This document shows, one piece after another, positions 1-5,769 of a stretch of 7,286 nt of DNA. The notes under the pieces are model-generated. The model was not told the DNA's origin and searched no databases. It saw nothing but the letters and a program-made list of their open reading frames with translations. Position 1 is the first letter of the stretch, and each line of letters opens with the position of its first letter. The stretch is from Betaproteobacteria bacterium (GTDB lineage: Bacteria; Pseudomonadota; Gammaproteobacteria; Burkholderiales; Burkholderiaceae). Position numbers and translations under genes: made by a program. The stretch covers positions 1-7,286 of the forward strand of contig CANIMS010000075.1 in assembly GCA_947468785.1 (NCBI GenBank), read 5' to 3'.

Positions 1-1
1 C

Positions 2-373
2 TTACTAGATAAGTACCCACTTAAAAATGTATTTTTACCCTTAGCGATCATGATTGTTCCAACGCTTTATTTGGCCTCATCAATGAGTGATTATTTATTA
101 ATTTTTTTGGCGATTTTATTTATTGTTGGTATTTTTGGACAAGTTACAGTAAACGATACGATGCTTGGCAAATATACGGCCGATGAGTGGAGGGGCCGCG
201 CTTATGCGGCAAGATACTTTTTAGGATTTACTGCCGCAGGACTATCCGTAGGATTGGTTTCTATTCTTTACAACCTAGACGGCTTTGATTTAATGCTAAA
301 GGCTATTGCTGGACTGAGTTTACTTACCGTAATTGGCGCAATTATTTTTCCTAAAGAAAACAGAGCAATCTAG
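2..373 (+). CDS. MFS transporter, C-terminal part (5'-truncated by window edge)
   Basis: The frame is open from base 2 to the TAG at 371-373, giving 123 residues without a start in the window. An internal ATG at 50 is unlikely to be the start because sensible hydrophobic coding continues upstream of it. Four hydrophobic stretches can be read: about residues 9-28, 32-51, 78-98 and 102-118. This fits the last four helices of a 12-helix major facilitator. The polar loop between the second and third (around EWRGRAYAARYFLGF) resembles a conserved segment in proteobacterial MFS proteins. The protein ends in a short charged tail (KENRAI). The substrate cannot be told from this part. It is separated from the next gene by about 155 bp containing promoter-like elements, so I do not assume that it belongs to the malonate operon. 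Family call fairly safe, function unknown. Confidence 0.8.
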   Translation, partial: LLDKYPLKNVFLPLAIMIVPTLYLASSMSDYLLIFLAILFIVGIFGQVTVNDTMLGKYTADEWRGRAYAARYFLGFTAAGLSVGLVSILYNLDGFDLMLKAIAGLSLLTVIGAIIFPKENRAI

Positions 374-377
374 ACCC

Positions 378-422
378 TTTGACCTGGCATCTAGCCTATC
401 CATTAGGCCAAACCTCTTTTTT
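378..422 (+). terminator. Possible weak intrinsic terminator after the MFS gene
   Basis: GCCTA (394-398) and TAGGC (404-408) form a 5-bp stem with a 5-nt loop. An outer pairing of TTTGACC (378-384) with GGCCAAA (406-412), one mismatch, is an alternative. Six Ts follow at 417-422. The stem is short and the T-run starts about nine bases after it, so termination may be inefficient or absent. Confidence 0.3.
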
Positions 423-455
423 AATGCTGAGATGAAGTCAGGGTAAAACCTTAGC

Positions 456-471
456 TTTGATCTAGATCAAA
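456..471. promoter_or_regulatory. FNR/Anr-type binding site (perfect palindrome)
   Basis: The 16 bases 456-471 are a perfect palindrome. They contain TTGAT (457-461), four bases CTAG, and ATCAA (466-470), an exact match to the established FNR/Anr consensus TTGAT-N4-ATCAA. The centre, at 463.5, lies about 65 bp upstream of the Bug-gene start. A class II FNR site is centred near -41.5, which would put a transcript start near 505. The best -10-like hexamer would put the start near 500, so the geometry is close but not exact. The site most likely serves the Bug-mdc transcript, as the gene on the other side reads toward it. Site match seen; FNR binding and direction of control are inferred. Confidence 0.6.
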
Positions 472-484
472 CCTAACATTTCTT

Positions 485-505
485 TAGTATATTAGTAACA
501 TACTA
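485..505. promoter_or_regulatory. Operator-like near-perfect palindrome overlapping the presumed promoter
   Basis: TAGTAT (485-490) and ATACTA (500-505) are exact inverted copies. Between them TTA and TAA flank a central G at 495, so only the pair 491/499 breaks a 21-bp odd palindrome. It overlaps the best -10 candidate and ends 14 bases before the GGAG Shine-Dalgarno, which would suit a repressor or inducer-responsive operator. It is not the ATTGTATACAAT element described for the GntR-type malonate regulator MdcY of Acinetobacter. The binding protein is unknown; no regulator gene is in the window. Confidence 0.45.
488..493 (+). promoter_or_regulatory. Candidate -10 element for the Bug-mdc transcript
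   Basis: TATATT matches the sigma-70 consensus TATAAT at five of six positions. No good -35 hexamer lies 16-18 bp upstream, where the 3' half of the FNR-type palindrome ends. That is what an activator-dependent promoter would look like. A second weaker candidate is TAACAT at 496-501. AT-rich DNA yields such hexamers by chance, so this is tentative. Confidence 0.3.
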
Positions 506-517
506 GATGTTAAAAAA

Positions 518-522
518 CGGAG
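518..522 (+). promoter_or_regulatory. Shine-Dalgarno that decides the Bug-gene start
   Basis: CGGAG at 518-522 abuts an in-frame ATG at 523 with no spacer and lies six bases from a second in-frame ATG at 529. Normal spacing (5-9 nt) favours 529, removing two residues (MT) from the longer reading. Confidence 0.6.
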
Positions 523-528
523 ATGACG

Positions 529-1512
529 ATGGAGATAAAGAGAAGAAGTGTTATCAAGCTTCTATTGGGATTTGCTGCTGGCTTAAATTCTTTGAGCTCC
601 TGGAGTCAAGGTTGGCCAGATAGGTCGATTAAATTAGTTTTGGGCTACACCACTGGAGGTGCAAGTGATGCAACCGCTAGGATAATTACTAGACCGCTTG
701 AACAGATCATCAAGCAATCTGTGATTATCGATTACAAGCCAGGTGCAGGAGCATCTATCGGTGCTGAATTTGTAGCAAAGTCAAATCCAGATGGCTATAC
801 GCTTGGACTTGTAGATACGGGTCCTCTCTGTATAGCGCCAAATTTACGTAAGGTCGCATACGATCCGCTAACTGATTTCACGCCCTTGTCTTACGTATGT
901 ACTACAGGCTTAGTATTAATAGTAAATCCAGAGCTTGATGTTAAAAATGTTCAGGAGTTAATTGCGCTGGCAAAAGCAAAACCAGGGCAGTTAAGTTACG
1001 CGAGCTCAGGTGTGGGATCTGTGCATCATCTTGCCGGCGAACTATTTAAGTTTAAAGCCGGTGTTTCTATAGTTCACGTTCCTTATAAAGGTGCTGGTCC
1101 TGCACTAACAGATCTCATTGGCGGCCAAGTACCAATCATGTTTGCAACTATTGGCCCAGCACTACAAATGATTTCAGCAGGTAAAGCTCGCCCACTTGGC
1201 GTCACTTCATTAACGAGATCAGCATCATTGCCTAATGTCCCCAGTATTGCGGAGCAGGGTCTTAAAGGTTATGAGGCAGTGCTACGCTTTATGGTGATGG
1301 GCCCTACAAAGCTACCGCCAACTGTAGCTAGTAAATTACAAGCAGATTTTAAAACAATGATTGGAGATCAATCTGTTGTTGGAGAATTAAAGAAACTTGG
1401 TAATGACGAGATCATTTACAAAACTCCTACAGAAATTTTGGCACTCATTCAGGATGATTATCGTAAATGGGGCTCATTAATTCGTGAAGCGAAGATAACT
1501 CTGGATACCTAA
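529..1512 (+). CDS. Bug/TctC-family tripartite tricarboxylate transporter substrate-binding protein
   Basis: Secreted solute receptor of 327 residues from ATG 529 (329 from ATG 523), a usual size for the Bug family. The N-terminus has KRRSVIK followed by a hydrophobic core (residues 11-22), a signal peptide with a Tat-like twin arginine; cleavage around SWS-QG (26/27) is likely. The mature start, WPDRSIKLVLGY, is the family's typical first strand. Ligand-loop motifs follow: GGASDATAR (43-51), PGAGASIGAE (71-80), NPDGYTL (86-92), YASSGVGS (157-164) and HVPYKGAGPALTDLIGGQV (183-201). Family members bind carboxylates for TctA/TctB-type membrane partners, which are not in this window. Its stop is two bases from mdcA, so it is almost surely co-transcribed. 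Malonate is the likely ligand by context only. The family call is secure, the ligand is inferred. Confidence 0.93.
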   Translation: MEIKRRSVIKLLLGFAAGLNSLSSWSQGWPDRSIKLVLGYTTGGASDATARIITRPLEQIIKQSVIIDYKPGAGASIGAEFVAKSNPDGYTLGLVDTGPLCIAPNLRKVAYDPLTDFTPLSYVCTTGLVLIVNPELDVKNVQELIALAKAKPGQLSYASSGVGSVHHLAGELFKFKAGVSIVHVPYKGAGPALTDLIGGQVPIMFATIGPALQMISAGKARPLGVTSLTRSASLPNVPSIAEQGLKGYEAVLRFMVMGPTKLPPTVASKLQADFKTMIGDQSVVGELKKLGNDEIIYKTPTEILALIQDDYRKWGSLIREAKITLDT

Positions 1513-1514
1513 GC

Positions 1515-3170
1515 ATGTTGGTAGAAGAAAAGCTTTGGGATACGTTGCTACGAAATAAGCGTAGTCGCCTAGAGCGTGCTAGCCACATCACGGATTCTAA
1601 GATTGTTCGAAATGATGATGTAGTTCGCCTTTTTGAGGCTGTCATTGAGTCAGGCGATAAGGTATGCGTTGAGGGTAATAATCAAAAGCATGCAGATTTT
1701 CTCTCAGAGCAATTAACGCTCATAGATCCCGGCAAGATTAATAATCTGCATATTGTGCAGTCTAATATTGCACTAGCGACCCACTTGGATATTTTTGAAA
1801 AAGGGATCGCTAAAAAACTCGATTTTTGCTATTCAGGTGAGCAGGGTATTCGTCTCGGACGTCTAATAAAGGAAAATATTGTTGAAGTCGGTGCGATTCA
1901 TACATACCTCGAGTTATATAGTCGATATTTTGTAGATCTCACCCCTAGAGTATCAATCATTGCGGCACAAAGTGCTGATAAGCACGGTAATGTGTATACC
2001 GGATTTAATACAGAAGATACGCCGCCTATTGTTGAAGCTACAGCATTTAAAAATGGAGTGGTAATCGTTCAGGTAAATGAATTAGTTGATGAAATTCCTA
2101 GAATTGATATTCCATGTGATTGGGTATCTTTTGTAGTTCAGGCTCCTAGACCTCATTACATAGAGCCTATCTTTACTCGTGATCCTGCTTTAATCACAGA
2201 AGTACAAATTTTAATGGCCATGATGGTCATCAAGGGCATCTATGAGCCATATGGCATTAATCGCTTAAATCATGGTATTGGCTTTGATACTGCTGCAATT
2301 GAATTGATATTGCCAACCTATGCGGAATCACTCGGATTGAGGGGCAAGATCTGTGAATATATGAGCGTTAATCCTTGTCCAACATTAATTCCAGCAATTG
2401 AGTCAGGTTTTGTTAAGAATATCCATTGTGCAGGATCTGAATTGGGGATGGAGGATTACATTACAGCTCGCCCCGATATTTTCTTTAATGGGCCTGATGG
2501 CTCAATGCGATCAAATCGTGCTTTTTGTCAGCTAGCGGGCCACTACGCCGATTTATTTATTGGCTCAACTTTGCAAATTGATGTTGAAGGAAACTCATCA
2601 ACTGCAACATTGAATCGAATTGCTGGTTTTGGAGGCGCCCCGAATTTTGGCTCTGATTCAAGAGCGAGAAGACACTCTAGTAAGGCTTGGTTGATGGCTG
2701 GTAAAGAAAGCATGAAGCCAGAGAATGCAACCATGCCTCGCGGTAGAAAGCTGGTAGTGCAGATAGTGGAGACATTTAAGGAGAAAATGCAGCCCACCTT
2801 CGTCGAGCGCTTAGATGCTTGGCAGCTTATGGAGGATTTTCAGTTAGATTTACCGCCCGTAATGGTCTATGGAGACGATATTACGCACCTTGTGACCGAA
2901 GAGGGCATTGCCCATCTTCATAAATGTAAAAATCTTCAAGAAAGAGGGCAGGCTATTCGTGGTGTTGCTGGATACACGCCGGTAGGCCTTAATCGCAACA
3001 GGGATCAAGTGGAATCTCTCATTGCAAGGGGCATTATTCAGCGCCCACAAGAATTAGGGATTGATCCGCGCATGGCAACTAGAAATTTATTGGCTGCCCG
3101 TTCAATTAAAGATTTAGTGAGCTGGTCTGATGGTTTGTACAAACCCCCTAAACGATTTAGGAATTGGTAA
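1515..3170 (+). CDS. mdcA: Malonate decarboxylase alpha subunit (acetyl-S-ACP:malonate ACP transferase)
   Basis: MdcA swaps the acetyl group on the thiol of carrier MdcC for malonate, giving malonyl-S-MdcC and free acetate, in the cytoplasmic biotin-independent complex. The 551 residues match the family's usual length of about 550. Recognised segments include VEGNNQKHADFL (52-63), IGAIHTYLEL-like VGAIHTYLEL (125-134), HGNVYTGFNTEDTP (157-170), RLNHGIGFDTAAIEL (250-264), PTLIPAIESGFVK (289-301), GSELGMEDYI (307-316), MRSNRAFCQLAG (331-342), NSSTATLNRIAGFGGAPN (360-377), VTEEGIAHL (460-468), IRGVAGYTPVGL (481-492) and the C-terminal PPKRFRNW typical of MdcA. The ATG at 1515 is two bases after the receptor stop; only a weak Shine-Dalgarno (TGGA, about 1502-1505) precedes it, suggesting translational coupling. 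The extreme 3' end holds an inverted repeat over the mdcC ribosome-binding site. No damage seen. Confidence 0.97.
   Translation: MLVEEKLWDTLLRNKRSRLERASHITDSKIVRNDDVVRLFEAVIESGDKVCVEGNNQKHADFLSEQLTLIDPGKINNLHIVQSNIALATHLDIFEKGIAKKLDFCYSGEQGIRLGRLIKENIVEVGAIHTYLELYSRYFVDLTPRVSIIAAQSADKHGNVYTGFNTEDTPPIVEATAFKNGVVIVQVNELVDEIPRIDIPCDWVSFVVQAPRPHYIEPIFTRDPALITEVQILMAMMVIKGIYEPYGINRLNHGIGFDTAAIELILPTYAESLGLRGKICEYMSVNPCPTLIPAIESGFVKNIHCAGSELGMEDYITARPDIFFNGPDGSMRSNRAFCQLAGHYADLFIGSTLQIDVEGNSSTATLNRIAGFGGAPNFGSDSRARRHSSKAWLMAGKESMKPENATMPRGRKLVVQIVETFKEKMQPTFVERLDAWQLMEDFQLDLPPVMVYGDDITHLVTEEGIAHLHKCKNLQERGQAIRGVAGYTPVGLNRNRDQVESLIARGIIQRPQELGIDPRMATRNLLAARSIKDLVSWSDGLYKPPKRFRNW
3147..3161 (+). promoter_or_regulatory. 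Hairpin covering the mdcC ribosome-binding site
   Basis: CCTAAA (3147-3152) and TTTAGG (3156-3161) are exact inverted copies around a 3-nt loop CGA. The 3' arm contains AGG of the AGGA Shine-Dalgarno (3159-3162) ten bases before mdcC's ATG at 3173. The repeat lies in the last codons of mdcA, so ribosomes finishing mdcA would melt it. Pairing is seen in the sequence; a coupling role is inferred. Confidence 0.4.
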
Positions 3171-3172
3171 AA

Positions 3173-3499
3173 ATGGAATCATTAAGCTATGAGTTTGGCC
3201 CCTGGAATATTCTCAGAGTGCGAAAAAACATGACCCCAATTATTGTTGGAGTTGTGGGGTCGGGTAATTTAGAAATTTTATTAGAGGATGCCGAGCTAAA
3301 TGGAAAAAGTAGATTTTTTGTTGAAACTTCAGTAAGTGGATTTGCTAATACATGGCAAGCCGTGCTGAGAGATTTTTCTGAACAACAAAAATTCTCTAAT
3401 ACCCTCATTACTATTAATGATGGCGGTGCAACACCAGCAGTAGTGCAGCTGAGATTGATGCAAGCAGCACAGCAGTGGAAGGCCCAATATGAGGATTGA
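3173..3499 (+). CDS. mdcC: Malonate decarboxylase acyl carrier protein (delta subunit)
   Basis: MdcC is the small carrier that holds the acetyl or malonyl group on the thiol of a 2'-(5''-phosphoribosyl)-3'-dephospho-CoA prosthetic group. The 108 residues fit the family (about 100), with perhaps a slightly longer N-terminal part. The start MESLSYEF mirrors the METLxF opening common in MdcC. VVGSGNLEILLE (27-38) is the modification site: the serine equivalent to Klebsiella Ser25 is Ser30 here. The C-terminal part has NDGGATPAVVQLRLMQA, a family hallmark. ATG 3173 is preferred over an in-frame TTG at 3164, which lies inside the end of mdcA and has no well-spaced Shine-Dalgarno. The gene starts two bases after the mdcA stop and overlaps mdcD by 11 bp. 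Confidence 0.94.
   Translation: MESLSYEFGPWNILRVRKNMTPIIVGVVGSGNLEILLEDAELNGKSRFFVETSVSGFANTWQAVLRDFSEQQKFSNTLITINDGGATPAVVQLRLMQAAQQWKAQYED
3477..3482 (+). promoter_or_regulatory. Shine-Dalgarno of mdcD
   Basis: GGAAGG sits six bases before ATG 3489, inside the 3' end of mdcC. It supports the start that overlaps mdcC by 11 bp. Confidence 0.6.
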
Positions 3500-4385
3500 A
3501 AATACAGTTGGAATTAGAGAATCCACTGCTCGCCAGCGAGTACTTGCAATATTGGACGCTGATACATTTCAAGAGTATTTGCCTCCATCAGAGAGGGTAT
3601 TTAGCCCACACTTAAAAAGCTTGGGTATGCCAGTTTCATTTGATGATGGAGTCATTATTGGTGAAGGTGCTATTGGTGGTCAAAACATCTATATCGCCGC
3701 CCAAGAACCCGGTTTTATGGGGGGTGCCGTAGGAGAAGTGCATGGGGCAAAGTTAACGGGGCTTCTCGAGCGAGCTGCACTTCGTAAGCCAGCAGCAGTA
3801 GTTTTGTTGTTTGATACTGGGGGAGTACGCTTACACGAAGCAAATGCAGGGCTAATAGCAATTTCTGAAATTCAAAGGGCTATGTTTAATGCTCGCAAAG
3901 CTGGTGTTCCTCTCATTGTTGTTTCGGCTGGTGCAAATGGCGTATACGGAGGAATTGGCATTATTTCTCGTTGCTGCGACTACATAGTAATCACAGAAGA
4001 AGGACGTCTATCGGTTTCTGGGCCTGAAGTGATTGAGTCACAAAAAGGGGTTGAAGAATTTGATGCTAGAGATCGTGCGCTAGTTTGGCGAACCATGGGG
4101 GGGAAGCACCGATACTTAATTAATGAGGCGCAAACCTTTGTTAAGGATCAAATCCAAGATATTCGTAATGCTCTGATGCAATATTTCAATAAGCCAATTC
4201 CTATAAATTTAGATACTGTAATGGCTGAGCATCAACATTTAGGTGAGCGTTTGAGAAAATATGGCAAGGCTGAGGATGCATTAGATATATGGAGGGATTT
4301 GGGTATCGCAAATCCTGTAGATATTCCTTCTTTAGATTTTGATGCTTTTATGACGATTGCAAATCAAGTGCGCGAAAATGGATAA
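3489..4385 (+). CDS. mdcD: Malonate decarboxylase beta subunit (malonyl-S-ACP decarboxylase)
   Basis: MdcD together with MdcE decarboxylates malonyl-S-MdcC, releasing CO2 and regenerating acetyl-S-MdcC. The 298 residues are near the family norm (about 280-300). The N-terminus RESTARQRVLAILDADTF (10-27) and the carboxyltransferase (crotonase-like) fold segments are typical: EPGFMGGAVGEVHGAKLTGL (73-92), VLLFDTGGVRLHEANAGL (105-122), SAGANGVYGGIGIISRCCDY (146-165), LSVSGPEVIESQKGVEEFD (174-192) and ALVWRTMGGKHRYL (197-210). The glycine-rich stretches are where such enzymes build the oxyanion hole for the thioester carbonyl (family knowledge). The last 90 residues are helical and more variable. 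The start is fixed by GGAAGG. Its stop overlaps the mdcE start by 8 bp, so the two subunits of one heteromer are translationally linked. Confidence 0.97.
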   Translation: MRIENTVGIRESTARQRVLAILDADTFQEYLPPSERVFSPHLKSLGMPVSFDDGVIIGEGAIGGQNIYIAAQEPGFMGGAVGEVHGAKLTGLLERAALRKPAAVVLLFDTGGVRLHEANAGLIAISEIQRAMFNARKAGVPLIVVSAGANGVYGGIGIISRCCDYIVITEEGRLSVSGPEVIESQKGVEEFDARDRALVWRTMGGKHRYLINEAQTFVKDQIQDIRNALMQYFNKPIPINLDTVMAEHQHLGERLRKYGKAEDALDIWRDLGIANPVDIPSLDFDAFMTIANQVRENG

Positions 4386-5082
4386 GATCAATCAAATTTG
4401 TAGCAAAGTTTTTCCTTTAGGCTATAAGATTTCTATCCATGGTGACTTGGTATCAGGCACAGCTAATACTTCCCAGGGAGACGTTGCTTTGATTGGCACA
4501 GTAAATCAAGCAGCAGTAGGCGTTGATTTGGCTTTTGAGTTAGCCGGCAAAGTTCTAGATATAGTGCAGCACTCTCCTGAGTTGCCTATCATCATCCTAG
4601 TGGATACCCAAGGTCAACAGTTATCGCGCCGAGATGAATTGCTAGGTAATGCAGGATACCTTTCCCATCTCTCTAAATGTTTTGAGTTGGCTAGAGATCG
4701 GGGTCATAGAATCATTAGTATTATTTATAACGAAGCTGTTAGCGGAGGATATCTTGCGCTGGGGATGATTGCTGATCAGTCCTTTGCTCTTTCGGATGCG
4801 CAGATTCGGGTTATGGCCTTACCGGCAATGTCGCGAATTACACAAATCCCATTAGAGAGATTGCAAGAATTATGTAAAAGCTCTTCTATCTTTGGGCCTG
4901 GAGTAGAAAATTACGTAGCACTTGGAGCACTAGAGAACATCGACGATGCCCATTTGGCCTCTTTAGTTGAGAGCGCAATTAGCAACAAATCGACGATTGA
5001 TAATAGGGCAAAGCTAGGGCATGAGAGGGGCGGGAGGAATATGGCTCACACGATTATTGAATCAATTATTAAAGCTTGTTGA
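4378..5082 (+). CDS. mdcE: Malonate decarboxylase gamma subunit
   Basis: Second carboxyltransferase-like subunit, partner of MdcD in decarboxylating malonyl-S-carrier. The 234 residues fall in the range of the shorter MdcE proteins. Family segments: VDTQGQQLSRRDELLGNAGY (75-94), LSKCFELARDRGHRI (98-112), YNEAVSGGYLALGMIAD (117-133) with the glycine-rich turn of the fold, AQIRVMALPAMSRITQIPLE (141-160), SSSIFGPGVENYVALGAL (168-185) and RAKLGHERGGR (210-220) near the end. ATG 4378 is chosen because MDKINQI fits and it overlaps the mdcD stop as ATGGATAA. A TTG 21 bases upstream in frame would run further into mdcD. No clear Shine-Dalgarno is seen, so initiation probably depends on termination of mdcD. 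The N-terminal 70 residues are less conserved; no truncation is evident. Confidence 0.95.
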   Translation: MDKINQICSKVFPLGYKISIHGDLVSGTANTSQGDVALIGTVNQAAVGVDLAFELAGKVLDIVQHSPELPIIILVDTQGQQLSRRDELLGNAGYLSHLSKCFELARDRGHRIISIIYNEAVSGGYLALGMIADQSFALSDAQIRVMALPAMSRITQIPLERLQELCKSSSIFGPGVENYVALGALENIDDAHLASLVESAISNKSTIDNRAKLGHERGGRNMAHTIIESIIKAC

Positions 5083-5091
5083 GAAGTTTGA

Positions 5092-5769
5092 ATGGATAAG
5101 TTCAAATGCTGGCGGCATCGTCGAGTTTGGATAAAACCAGCAAGCATCGCTTCGATAAGAGGCCTTAGTGAGATCCCTTTAGTAGAACGTTCCTTTGTTG
5201 AAAATTGGGTTATGTCAGGAAGGCCTCTAGTGGGAAGGGCTGTAAACCCTTGTGATCATGGTAATGAAAACCTATTGCCTTTGGGATTAATGTTACATCT
5301 TCCTGAAGCGCCAAAAAAGCGTCTAAATCTTCAGGTTGATTCAACAGCCGTTCTAAAAATTGATGAGCCTTTAAGTATTCAGGTGGTTATGAGTACATTT
5401 CCTTCGAGCATGGTCGAAAAAGTGAAGAGTATGCTTTCTAGATTGGCGGATTATCCAATTCAGATCCAGGTATTTGGCTCTGTATTTTGGAGTTATGAAG
5501 GTGGTGAAAGTTATATGACTGAGAATTCAGATATTGATCTCTTAATTTCACCTGCTCAAAATTGTGATTTATCCAAATTAGCAAAAGAACTATGTAGCCT
5601 ATCCGAAGAAATTGACTTACGCTTAGATGGCGAATTCGAATTCCTGAATGCTTACTCAGTTAGCTGGAAAGAGTTTGCAAGCAATGCAACTGAATTGCTT
5701 ATAAAGACAGATTTAGGACCTAAGATGATGTCTAGATATCAGGTGATAGAGGAATTTAATGCTCCCTAG
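5092..5769 (+). CDS. mdcG: Phosphoribosyl-dephospho-CoA transferase (malonate decarboxylase holo-ACP synthase)
   Basis: MdcG is a nucleotidyltransferase-type enzyme that transfers phosphoribosyl-dephospho-CoA from the triphosphoribosyl precursor to the carrier serine of MdcC, releasing pyrophosphate. The 225 residues are of normal family length. The catalytic signature is clear: GS at 129-130 followed by SDIDLL (146-151), with the two metal-binding aspartates at 147 and 149. The intervening FWSYEGGESYMTEN corresponds to the W-x-x-x-TG-x-x-YLT region of relatives. Asp175 or Asp179, in EIDLRLDGE, may supply the third acid. The N-terminal 100 residues are divergent, as in other MdcG proteins; WVMSGRPLVGRA (39-50) is a familiar element there. 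ATG 5092 lies nine bases after mdcE and is preceded by GAGAAG (5081-5086). The 3' end overlaps mdcB by 11 bp. Confidence 0.92.
   Translation: MDKFKCWRHRRVWIKPASIASIRGLSEIPLVERSFVENWVMSGRPLVGRAVNPCDHGNENLLPLGLMLHLPEAPKKRLNLQVDSTAVLKIDEPLSIQVVMSTFPSSMVEKVKSMLSRLADYPIQIQVFGSVFWSYEGGESYMTENSDIDLLISPAQNCDLSKLAKELCSLSEEIDLRLDGEFEFLNAYSVSWKEFASNATELLIKTDLGPKMMSRYQVIEEFNAP
5748..5753 (+). promoter_or_regulatory. Shine-Dalgarno of mdcB
   Basis: AGAGGA lies five bases before ATG 5759, inside the end of mdcG, and fixes the overlapping mdcB start despite the poorly conserved first 20 residues. Confidence 0.55.

Larger units (their letters stand above)
374..528. other. Intergenic control region between the MFS gene and the Bug-mdc operon
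   Basis: This is the only gap of any size. It carries, in order, a possible terminator (378-422), the FNR-type palindrome (456-471), the second palindrome (485-505) with an overlapping -10 candidate, and the Shine-Dalgarno (518-522). I see no tRNA, small ORF or riboswitch-like fold. All later junctions are between 9 bp apart and 11 bp overlapping, so this is the likely promoter of the whole operon. Confidence 0.55.

Noticed and set aside
1445..1645. Minus-strand open frame of 66 codons across the Bug/mdcA junction
   Set aside because: It lies antisense to two clearly recognised genes and its translation shows no family resemblance or ribosome-binding site. Other minus-strand frames inside mdcA and mdcC (2543-2797, 2850-3050, 3187-3408, 3329-3526) are rejected on the same grounds.
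3164..3172. TTG start giving mdcC three extra residues
   Set aside because: ATG 3173 gives the family's METL-like N-terminus and has AGGA at acceptable spacing; the TTG does not.
5072..5089. AAGCTT / AAGTTT inverted repeat at the mdcE-mdcG junction
   Set aside because: Only six pairs including one G-T wobble in AT-rich sequence; too weak to list beside the mdcA/mdcC and mdcB/mdcH hairpins.
5632..5643. Tandem palindrome GAATTCGAATTC inside mdcG
   Set aside because: It simply encodes Glu-Phe-Glu-Phe within a normal reading frame; no sign of a junction or insertion.
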